Shown here in pieces: positions 18,201-24,248 of a stretch of DNA of 64,000 nt. The stretch covers positions 62,001 through 126,000 of the forward strand of contig NZ_JHAL01000002.1 in NCBI RefSeq assembly GCF_000738005.1, written 5' to 3'. The notes under the pieces were generated by a model. It saw only the letters and a program-made list of their open reading frames with translations, had not been told where the DNA came from and did not search any database. Position 1 is the stretch's first letter. The number at the start of each line of letters is the position of its first letter. The position numbers and the translations under genes were made by a program. Source of the stretch: Bifidobacterium crudilactis (GTDB taxonomy: Bacteria; Actinomycetota; Actinomycetes; Actinomycetales; Bifidobacteriaceae).

Positions 18201-18913
18201 GGTTGGGTGCGGAGTTGAAGTCATGCGCGGCAAAGGACAAGGCTTTCGGGGCTTTCCTTAGACATGTCAGAATCATCGGACTCGACGAGGTGGCGGGTGC
18301 GCGGGCGAGCGACGTGATTCTGTCCCTCGGATTCGCCAAGACCATGCATGGTCGTCTGTTGCAGCAGTTCGGCGAGCTTGAGGGCGAAGGTGGTCAGGGA
18401 ATGCTTCTTGACGCTTTGGCGCTTGCCAATCGCAACCTTGATATCGTCAGTTCCTTCTCATCGCAGGACCTGGAGGACGAGCGAATTCACCAATCCGGGC
18501 CGCAGCTGCTGAAGGTGCTGTTGGCCTGGGCGGAGCAATTGAATCATGCAGGTACCGAGGGGCTTCCCGTCGCGCATGAATCGGGTTCCGATATTCTCCT
18601 CAACGATCTTGCGGAGCGCATCAAGGCAAGAGGTCTGCAGGTAGCCGTTGATTACGGCAGCGAGAAGGGGCCGAGGATTCCGCTGGTCGTGGGAATCAAA
18701 GGCAAGGCCTTCGGACTCGCCGTTCTGACCGACAACGCTGATTTCATGAGCATTCAATCGACTCGGGCACGGCATCGTTTCATCACGGAGGATCTGCAGA
18801 TGCTCGGCTGGTCAGTCATCACGGTCTGGAGTGTGGCTGCATTCGTGAATCCCGAGAAAGAGGTGGACCGCATCGTCGCTCAGCTGGCCCAGATGTATGG
18901 TGATCTTCAATGA
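15257..18913 (+). CDS. Large superfamily 1 helicase-like protein with degenerate motifs and C-terminal nuclease-like domain
   Basis: A 1218-aa protein resembling actinobacterial DUF4011/AAA_11-type helicases fused to a Vsr-like nuclease. The order is recognisable: P-loop region at about 298-312, long helical insertion, the SPLSV-like block ILIATPATLAALTEPEQLTD, Walker B region at 834-845, a motif III-like segment at 855-870, and a Vsr/REase-like end with HRFITEDLQMLGWSVITVWS. The chemistry looks lost: the GPPGTGKS position reads DEPNGKAG, the DEASQ position reads DAAAH, and GDxxQLPP reads AHGPTVT. The nuclease CDG-type motif reads LTDN. The frame is intact, so it is probably a maintained non-catalytic scaffold. 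It is co-transcribed with the FHA gene and overlaps the next small gene. Confidence 0.6.
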   Translation: MSESQGISETEATGAPSNEPLSLERIRQWRRSYQAGVGSTPLEDISQLSASLDLTHAHPSGIAQLFASGQVHLDGLFRDNGMLRAANRRLERVLDDRATKERISGCAELSLIIGVATWQGNSMPVLLYPVTIERNAASFSKSSIRFTGKVGINSALVSALRERGIGIDSKELFDSSHYEGGTPETSALFSVISGQAQHLIQDFTIDRKVILGCFVEPSALLMGESLQIIDDLEDGPLGNTVLDALAGDRKSIEELSHQEVPEFSPFDADPHAEFDIGDVDNSVRYASFLAAAGKSVFVDEPNGKAGAVHAAAIASRCVMNGRSVLYVPCVADQKRQFAQELRSSEMNDLMLDITEGDTNKAIDRQLINAVGFQPGSASAHFDQLADELVGVRSRLTRYLGDLHGISEQWGVSAYQTIQNLANIAALPSHPATHVRLSPQTTRSLVSSMKQWCQKLERAAELGEFTIGPDDTAWYHAGLFTEDEAVGAYERVVRMLENLLPATRTQVAATVNTCGFPVPATAQDWSRQVAVLKNLRRVLDVFQPEIFERDIAAMIEASKSKAKRKTEGTSMGFWERRRHVKEAKSLLRAGAQVENLHDALVVVAKQSAQWRTLVPHGGWPVLPNRLDDIIETEDAVSRDMTALNVVLASTPEGGDLESIGLNDVENRLRRLFEDHLALESLPERSTLERDFQTMGLGELVEDLHARRVKREGVAAELQLAWWTTVFEDIVRSSAIISNQDGSALSNAAERFNQVDTEHVRSVGAMVAQEATRRLSEQLFARTQEANQLHTLLAGRHKLPLSKLRQAHPTLFSAAKPILIATPATLAALTEPEQLTDVAIIDAAAHVPSIELLSILSRVRQVVVIAHGPTVTSEGLKALMGMLIRVPVRTRPDRRAPQLSGFLRDHGYGELQVDPASENARGVVTYTRVEGSGVPVMSSGLVESSQQEIDKVVEMLRHRARSFTIVPASYLLSVVTLSPTHRTRLGAELKSCAAKDKAFGAFLRHVRIIGLDEVAGARASDVILSLGFAKTMHGRLLQQFGELEGEGGQGMLLDALALANRNLDIVSSFSSQDLEDERIHQSGPQLLKVLLAWAEQLNHAGTEGLPVAHESGSDILLNDLAERIKARGLQVAVDYGSEKGPRIPLVVGIKGKAFGLAVLTDNADFMSIQSTRARHRFITEDLQMLGWSVITVWSVAAFVNPEKEVDRIVAQLAQMYGDLQ

Positions 18914-19113
18914 GCGCAGCAGGGCAGCCCTCTTCACCGAGGAAAGCGCACAGGCGTGTGGTTCTGAAAGGCACCGAACGCTTCGACGCGGACGGCGTGA
19001 AGGAAGAACCGGGTGACATGACAACGAAAAGCGCCCAGGACGCCGATGACGATCAGCGTATCCTGGGCGAGCTTCCACCTCACTGGGGTGTGTTCAGCGC
19101 AGAGAAGGATTGA
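18910..19113 (+). CDS. Small polar protein, function unknown
   Basis: 67 aa, basic at the N-terminus and acidic later, ending ILGELPPHWGVFSAEKD. The start ATG overlaps the stop of the helicase-like gene in an ATGA junction, the usual mark of translational coupling, so it is likely the third gene of the FHA operon. Short actinobacterial proteins ending in a PPHWG-type motif are familiar to me, but without a known role. Its 3' end overlaps the convergent mscL by 20 bp. No cysteines, membrane segment or catalytic motif were seen. Confidence 0.55.
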   Translation: MSAAGQPSSPRKAHRRVVLKGTERFDADGVKEEPGDMTTKSAQDADDDQRILGELPPHWGVFSAEKD

Positions 19114-19621
19114 TGGCGCTCGGACTGCTCGGCGAACCGTTGTTCAACTGGTCGCGAATCTCCTGAAGCAGCACGACGGTCTGTTCTTCCGGGCTGGGCT
19201 CTGCCGGTGATTCCTCTTCCTCGACTCCGGTGGCGGCGCGGGTCATATCGCGCAGCTTGTTGATCGGCAGAATAATGCAGAAGTACACGGCGGCGGCGAC
19301 GATCAGGAAGTTGATGATTTCACCGATGATCGCACCGAATGAGATGGTGGCGCCGTTGTAGGTCAGGGTCAGCAGCTTGGACATGTCGGCCTTGCCGAAA
19401 ATCATGGCGATCAGCGGGCTGATGAAGGACTTGACGATGGAGTTGACCACGGCGGTCACGGCGGCGCCCATGACCACGCCGACAGCCATATCAACCATGG
19501 AACCGCGGGAGATGAACTTCTTGAACCCTCCCAGAGGGCCCTTGTCGGTCAATGCGGAAAGTTGCTGTGAAGCGTTGAGGGCCTTGTCGGTCATGCTGTG
19601 CGACGAACTTCTTGAAGCCAT
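19094..19621 (-). CDS. mscL: Large-conductance mechanosensitive channel
   Basis: Homopentameric inner-membrane safety valve that opens on hypo-osmotic shock. The first membrane helix and pore gate are clear (GGFKKFISRGSMVDMAVGVV, then MGAAVTAVVNSIV), followed by the periplasmic loop and TM2 (IGEIINFLIVAAAVYFCIIL). At 175 aa it is longer than the usual 130-150 because of about 30 extra polar residues before the amphipathic N-terminal helix and an acidic Pro/Glu/Ser tail. AAGGAG lies directly upstream of the ATG, so the long N-terminus is real. It converges with, and overlaps, the small ORF at 18910-19113. Confidence 0.95.
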   Translation of the reverse strand: MASRSSSHSMTDKALNASQQLSALTDKGPLGGFKKFISRGSMVDMAVGVVMGAAVTAVVNSIVKSFISPLIAMIFGKADMSKLLTLTYNGATISFGAIIGEIINFLIVAAAVYFCIILPINKLRDMTRAATGVEEEESPAEPSPEEQTVVLLQEIRDQLNNGSPSSPSAINPSLR

Positions 19622-19743
19622 GATTGCTCCTTCTACGGCATAATGCCGTGCTAAACAATGAATCTACAAATGGATCTCACTGCCATATTATGGTCGAATG
19701 TGACTGTTTCGTGTGTTGAATCGCTCAAACATGAGGAAACTCA

Positions 19744-20481
19744 CTAATGCGTGGTCACTGCAAGGATGGGCCGTGAGCTCTGATGGGATATGACGGCCAA
19801 TGCATCCTGTGGGGGCAGTGCGAACTCCACCGAGGCGTAGCCTGCCTCCTCGTCGCGCACGGCGGAGAACAGTCCGGAATCCCCGTCTTCTTCCGGGAAG
19901 CTGACCACCAGCGCTTCCTCGCTGAGCGAGCAGGGCTCCTCTGACGTTCCGAAATCAGCAGATTCATCAACGGGTGAGGTCTCTTCGGTTGCCTCGTCCG
20001 GAGTCGTCTCGCCCTTCGACGCACATGTTCCTGACGTGACCAGTCGGACCTTTTCGCCGATTCGCAGGTCGCCGGGGAGGCTGGCAAGCCTGATGCGAAT
20101 CTTCGTCAGGCCTCGTCCCGCCTCGACACTGGTGGTCAGTGCCTCCCGGTAGATTGCCTGTCCTTTGGCGATGTCGATAAGCGCCGTGAGATGCGCTCCT
20201 TCGCTCTCGGCAGTCAGCGCGCCTCGCAGGGCATCATTGCGCGGCGCCTGAACCTGCACCAGTGAAGACCCGTCGAGGATGTCGCCACGTCGTATATCTC
20301 GTCTGGCCACGAGCAACGGCACGGTGTCCGCGCTCAACGCGGATATATATTGCATCAGGGAATACACGCACAGCGCCAGCAGCACGGCACAGACGAGGCG
20401 GCGCAGGTGATGACGAATTCGTCGGTGTTTGAGACCGTCGGTGATGGGGAGGTCGGCACGACCTAAGCGGAAAGGCAACAT
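19744..20481 (-). CDS. SAF-domain membrane-anchored protein (CpaB/RcpC-like)
   Basis: A basic N-terminus is followed by one membrane helix (LRRLVCAVLLALCVYSLMQY). An SAF domain follows (LLVARRDIRRGDILDGSSLV, RGALTAES, IAKGQAIYREALT), then an acidic insertion and a C-terminal beta-rich end. SAF domains occur in Flp pilus assembly CpaB and in periplasmic chaperones; no pilus genes lie here. An SAF protein in this position beside mscL and fmdB also occurs in other actinobacteria. The start is ATG 20481 or, 33 bases upstream, ATG 20514. Role unknown. Confidence 0.65.
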   Translation of the reverse strand: MLPFRLGRADLPITDGLKHRRIRHHLRRLVCAVLLALCVYSLMQYISALSADTVPLLVARRDIRRGDILDGSSLVQVQAPRNDALRGALTAESEGAHLTALIDIAKGQAIYREALTTSVEAGRGLTKIRIRLASLPGDLRIGEKVRLVTSGTCASKGETTPDEATEETSPVDESADFGTSEEPCSLSEEALVVSFPEEDGDSGLFSAVRDEEAGYASVEFALPPQDALAVISHQSSRPILAVTTH

Positions 20482-20627
20482 AGCGCTATATTGCCGCCAC
20501 GCGGAATATGCCACTGCCTGGATTGGGTCATGTGGACGAATGGGACGACATGCACAATCAGCGGCGCGGCGCTCGCGTGAATCGAAGCTGGATGAACCCG
20601 CTTGGCATGTAATGGCTCGCCAAACAC

Positions 20628-20697
20628 GATAACTGCATCAACAGGACAGCTTTTCCGAGAATTTTTCCCAGATTGCTGTTCTTTTGATGCAGTTATC
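20628..20697. repeat. Palindromic intergenic element, family A variant (orientation A)
   Basis: The outer arms carry GCATCA on one side and TGATGC on the other instead of GCACTA/TAGTGC: paired changes that keep the stem. Two further positions are mismatched. The loop CTTTTCCGAGAATTTTT is related to the standard form. It lies 29 bp downstream of the fmdB stop. Confidence 0.85.
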
Positions 20698-20725
20698 TAC
20701 AACAGCGCAGGCGCGCCGCCTCCTG

Positions 20726-20923
20726 TTACTTCTTGGAGCTGCTCGAACCGCCGTCGGTCCGGTAGAATCCATGCCCTTTGAACTCTATGGGTACTGCGGA
20801 GAAGACCTTGCGCACCTGTTGTTCCCCGCAACGAGGGCATACGGTTATAGGCTCGTCATCGAATGACTGATATTCGGTGAAATCATACTGGCAGTTCTTG
20901 CAACGGTAATGGTAGGTAGGCAC
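20726..20923 (-). CDS. FmdB-family zinc ribbon protein
   Basis: A 65-aa protein with two CxxC knuckles (RCKNCQYDF and CPRCGEQQ) that bind one zinc ion, then FKGHGFYRTD and a Ser-rich tail, the standard FmdB layout. Despite the original name, most members have no proven regulatory role; the mycobacterial relative Rv0991c has been described as a redox-responsive chaperone-type protein. The start is GTG (CAC on the plus strand at 20921-20923). It lies downstream of the 5-FTHF cyclo-ligase gene, in the same orientation. Confidence 0.85.
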   Translation of the reverse strand: MPTYHYRCKNCQYDFTEYQSFDDEPITVCPRCGEQQVRKVFSAVPIEFKGHGFYRTDGGSSSSKK

Positions 20924-21018
20924 CGCTTCCGTCCTTCGTTAACTATTCGGCGTTCATCTTGGCGGCGTCCTGTGAGGGCGCTTGCTTCCAACACCGTATT
21001 ATTGCACTTCTTCGCATC

Positions 21019-21627
21019 CTACGGCATCCGAGTGGCTAGGAGCGTGAAACCGTCTGGAGTGAGTACGCCGTCCATGCGCACATCATGCGGTTCCGCGGGC
21101 AGGGTTTCCTTCTGGAATTCCCATGGCCAGCAGACGGCAAGCGTCAATGCCGTGGGGGAGCGATGCCGCAGCGCCTGATCGTACCAAGCGGCTCCACGCC
21201 CCAGCCGGTTGCCTTGACGGTCCACCGCCAGAGCCGGGACGAGGATGATATCCGCCTTACTCAGAATCTCGGGAGGGAGCACCTCCGAATCGGGTTCTTT
21301 GGGTCGATGCGTACCCGCGTCCTTAAGAGAACCCATATCGTCGAGTCTTCCCCACAGCAGCTCCCGTCCTGTGCCAAGTCGGGGCACCAGCAGCGTGTGA
21401 CCGCTTTCCAACAGCCAATCCAGCAAGGGGAGCGTCGAGGCTTCCGTGCCCATGGAGACATAGGCCGCCACCGTGCCGACGGACGATGCCAGCGACGATT
21501 TGCGCAGGGTGTCACGTATGCGCAGTCCGGCTTGCAGGCGAACGGCGTCGCCGAGACCTTCGCGCAGCGACAGCGCCTTGCTTCGCGCCGCGTCTTTGGT
21601 CTCGTGCATTCCTTGAACAGCATCCAT
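21019..21627 (-). CDS. 5-formyltetrahydrofolate cyclo-ligase
   Basis: ATP-dependent conversion of 5-formyl-THF to methenyl-THF, returning a storage folate to the one-carbon pool. Recognisable by KDAARSKALSLREGL at the N-terminus, VAAYVSMGTEAST, and LVPALAVDRQGNRLGRG leading to the catalytic loop. The loop reads GRGAAWYDQ where most enzymes have GRGGGYYDR. The ATG at 21627 gives a 202-aa product of normal size; an alternative ATG lies 18 bases further in. It diverges from the acetyltransferase gene across 222 bp. Confidence 0.88.
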   Translation of the reverse strand: MDAVQGMHETKDAARSKALSLREGLGDAVRLQAGLRIRDTLRKSSLASSVGTVAAYVSMGTEASTLPLLDWLLESGHTLLVPRLGTGRELLWGRLDDMGSLKDAGTHRPKEPDSEVLPPEILSKADIILVPALAVDRQGNRLGRGAAWYDQALRHRSPTALTLAVCWPWEFQKETLPAEPHDVRMDGVLTPDGFTLLATRMP

Positions 21628-21849
21628 ATGCCCGTTGTACCAGCAGGTACGGTAACGCCGAGGTGTCATGGGGCATCTGGCATGGGCATCTGTCATCGGA
21701 CAATCGATGTGCATGGAGGGTGTTGCCTCCTTCGGCAGGTTCCAGGCAGGCGGCGGGATCATGTGAATATCCGCATGCAGCGTGCGGGCATCTGCACATA
21801 TGACGGCTCGCCCGAGCAATGGTGGCTGCCGGACGGTGCGAATGCGACA
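21628..21849. other. Divergent promoter region between the cyclo-ligase and acetyltransferase genes
   Basis: About 220 bp. It contains GGCATCTGGCATGGGCATCTG, a short imperfect direct repeat, near 21669-21690, and several ATG-rich words, but no operator or RNA gene I can name. Confidence 0.3.
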
Positions 21850-22512
21850 ATGGTCCATATGTCTGTCTTTCAAAGCTTGAAGGCCGCACTGCAGCCTCAC
21901 CCGCAGTCCACGGCACTGCATATTCCCGACGAGATCACCGCGCCTGCGGGATTCGAGGCTTTGAGTCTGTCGCGGTTGACGCTTGACGACCAGAAAGAGT
22001 GGAATGAACTGCGTTGGAGCAACAGGGAATGGCTGAGTCCTTGGGAATCAGGCGACCCCATGCATGGGGCGGGGATGAGTTTTGCGCAATGGGTGCATCA
22101 CGAGCGGCAAGGCGAGGATGCCGGAACGGGCGTGGTGTTCATGATGAGGTTCCGTGGGAGCATCGTCGGGCAGCTTTCCCTGGGCGCCATATCCTACGGT
22201 TCCATGCGGATCGCCACATTGGGATACTGGGTGGATCAGGCATGGGCCGGTCACGGCTTCACTCCCTTGGCGGTCGCCATGGCCTCGGACTGGGCGATGC
22301 TCGATCCGGAGGGGCCCCATCTGCATCGTATCGAAATCGCCATTCTGCCTGAGAATCGACGTTCAAAGCGGGTGGTCGAGAAGTTGGGACTGGATTACGA
22401 AGGTGTTCGCAGGAAATACATGTACATCAACGGTGAGTGGAGAGACCATGAACTCTACGTGCTGTCCGCCGAAGCGATAGGCGAGTCGCTCACCACACGT
22501 CTGCAAAGCTGA
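21850..22512 (+). CDS. GNAT N-acetyltransferase, RimJ/RimL type
   Basis: Acetyl-CoA-dependent N-acetyltransferase of the RimJ group, which modifies ribosomal proteins or other N-termini. Features: SLSRLTLDDQKEWNELR at the start of the fold, GQLSLGAISYGSMRIATLGY (beta4 region), WAGHGFTPLAVAMASDWA (acetyl-CoA loop variant), and HRIEIAILPENRRSKRVVEK with KLGLDYEGVRRKYMYINGEW, the classic RimJ ending. ATG 21850 or ATG 21859 are both possible; an open frame extending further upstream overlaps the divergent gene. It is followed 65 bp later by the GlpR-like gene. The substrate is unknown. Confidence 0.85.
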   Translation: MVHMSVFQSLKAALQPHPQSTALHIPDEITAPAGFEALSLSRLTLDDQKEWNELRWSNREWLSPWESGDPMHGAGMSFAQWVHHERQGEDAGTGVVFMMRFRGSIVGQLSLGAISYGSMRIATLGYWVDQAWAGHGFTPLAVAMASDWAMLDPEGPHLHRIEIAILPENRRSKRVVEKLGLDYEGVRRKYMYINGEWRDHELYVLSAEAIGESLTTRLQS

Positions 22513-22576
22513 GATAATTGCCGACACACCATGCAAATCTTTTCATTCCGCACTTCTCTCAACTATCGTGGGGCGT

Positions 22577-23962
22577 ATGGATTACGAGTCACTGAGCAGC
22601 GTCGTGCTGGCGGTGATGGCCGCAGTCCTCATTCTGGGGTGGTTGCCGAAACGCACGACTCGGGGTATGAAGCGGGCATCCGAACATCGGGAGGACCGGT
22701 ATTCGTCCTCTTTGCACATCGTTGACGCAAGGCATGCGACACGGTTCAGTGATGAGGATTCGCAACAAACGAAAGGTTTGTCCATGGAGTCACAGCAGCA
22801 ACGACACGATTCCGCGTTCTCACAGGAGAGGGTCGCCCGCATCAGAACGATGAGGCGCCAAGCGGTTCGTAGGCGTCAGATACTCGTTGCCGCTCTCGTC
22901 GCCGTCACCGTAGTGGTGATTGTTCTGGCCTTCTCCATGCAGTTCAGTCCCTTCTTCGCGCTGATTCCCGCCTTGGCCACGGTCACCGTGCTGGTTCTGG
23001 GTGCCAAAGCATCCAGCGATGCACGTCGCTGGGAGCAGGAGCTCTCGGAAGCCAATAGAAACAAGGTTGTCAGGAAAGCGGCGCGGACCCATGAGGTGGA
23101 ACGCAGAAGCCACGCCGACGGTTCCAAGCAGGACCCAAGGGCGCAGACGCCCAAGGACCCCGAGCCCGTGTACATGACCGTTGACGGGGCTTTGGGCGCC
23201 ACCGCCCCCGATGCTCAGCTTGAGGACGACAGCTCCACCGCGGTGATTGCAGCCGGTGATGTACACGACATCCTTCGGCAGGCCGAGCAGGACAAGCGGC
23301 AGGCCTTGGCCCTTCGCCGGAAGCGTGCGGAGCGCAAAGAAGCCATGCTTCGTCAGGAGGAGGAGAGCCTCGGTGTCGAGAGCCACGGTGCCGAAGCTGT
23401 CCGTGACGATGCAGACCGGTCTGATGCAGCTGCTGACGCAGATGCGGAGCACGAGGACAAGGCTCTGAGCGAGAGGACACGAGGTCAGAAGGTACAGGGT
23501 CAGAAGGTACAGCAGACTTCGCAATCTGCCGTGCGGACGGCCGATGACGAGATTCCTGACGCTACCAACGAACTCAGCAGGATTTCACCCTCGCCGGCTC
23601 TCGATGCCTTCGAAATGGCTGCCGCTCAGGATTTGATTTCATTCTCTCTTGGAGAGGCCCGCGGCAAGGAGCCTGTACCGGCCGAGGAAGTCGAAAGCCT
23701 TGAGATAAAGTCCGTTCGTCAAGTTGCCACCGCTGTGCCGAAGGAAGCCGTATCGGCACCGCAGCATGGTTCCCGTGAGAGCGCAAGTGGGAAAGATTCG
23801 CAGAGTGCATCTGCGAAACGCGATGCAGACGATGAGGTTCCAAAGGATGCCTCGGGTTTCCATGAAGCCGAATCACATGCCGCTGTCGATGCGCCTGAAC
23901 AGACTTCGGACTCCTTGGGAGTCAATCTTGAATCCATTCTTGCTCGCCGAAGCAGGTCCTGA
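22577..23962 (+). CDS. GlpR-like divisome membrane protein
   Basis: 461 aa. One N-terminal membrane helix (SSVVLAVMAAVLILGWLPK), then a cytoplasmic stretch with RRTMRRQAVRRR-type basic residues, then two close helices (ILVAALVAVTVVVIVLAFS and FFALIPALATVTVLVLG). A long disordered acidic tail follows and ends SLGVNLESILARRSRS. The layout and its place directly after a rimJ-type gene match mycobacterial Rv0996 and corynebacterial GlpR, the membrane receptor for the gephyrin-like division protein Glp. That is inference from architecture and synteny; sequence identity looks low. The Glp/MoeA partner and galU are not present here. Confidence 0.6.
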   Translation: MDYESLSSVVLAVMAAVLILGWLPKRTTRGMKRASEHREDRYSSSLHIVDARHATRFSDEDSQQTKGLSMESQQQRHDSAFSQERVARIRTMRRQAVRRRQILVAALVAVTVVVIVLAFSMQFSPFFALIPALATVTVLVLGAKASSDARRWEQELSEANRNKVVRKAARTHEVERRSHADGSKQDPRAQTPKDPEPVYMTVDGALGATAPDAQLEDDSSTAVIAAGDVHDILRQAEQDKRQALALRRKRAERKEAMLRQEEESLGVESHGAEAVRDDADRSDAAADADAEHEDKALSERTRGQKVQGQKVQQTSQSAVRTADDEIPDATNELSRISPSPALDAFEMAAAQDLISFSLGEARGKEPVPAEEVESLEIKSVRQVATAVPKEAVSAPQHGSRESASGKDSQSASAKRDADDEVPKDASGFHEAESHAAVDAPEQTSDSLGVNLESILARRSRS

Positions 23963-23984
23963 GGTCAATCGGTGGTTCCTGCCA

Positions 23985-24098
23985 CGTTTGTGTAGGGATT
24001 GACGGCGCCAATGCAGCCGGTGGGTATCAGAAGTGTTGGCATGCCAACACTTCTGTTGACGTAGTGGTGTTACATTCGATGAAATCCCTACATATTCG
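23985..24098. repeat. Paired 16-bp inverted-repeat element, family B copy 2 (114 bp)
   Basis: The left end is the exact CGTTTGTGTAGGGATT; the right end AATCCCTACATATTCG is degraded at three positions. The interior holds a perfect 28-nt palindrome and a promoter-like pair: TTGACG at 24056-24061 and TGAAAT at 24080-24085, with an 18-bp spacer. It begins 22 bp after the GlpR-like gene. Confidence 0.8.
24028..24055. promoter_or_regulatory. Perfect 28-nt palindrome, candidate operator
   Basis: Half-site CAGAAGTGTTGGCA and its complement meet at a central GCATGC. It directly abuts the TTGACG -35-like hexamer, a position suited to a repressor of the GH15-like gene downstream. No terminator U-tract follows. 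The cognate regulator is not in this window. Confidence 0.6.
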
Positions 24099-24248
24099 CA
24101 TGGGGGGCCTCTGCAAGCCCATATTGCTATTCTCGTAGGTATATGTGGCCATGTGGCCTGCCAATGACGGCATGGAGAACGGTTATTCGCTGGAACGGTT
24201 AGACGATACGGTCGGCGGTGCACAGTGTCGAGCGACGATTGGAGCGGA

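Noticed and set aside
21085..21849. A 255-residue N-terminal extension of the RimJ-like acetyltransferase
   Set aside because: It would lie antisense across most of the 5-FTHF cyclo-ligase gene; the family begins at the 21850 or 21859 start.
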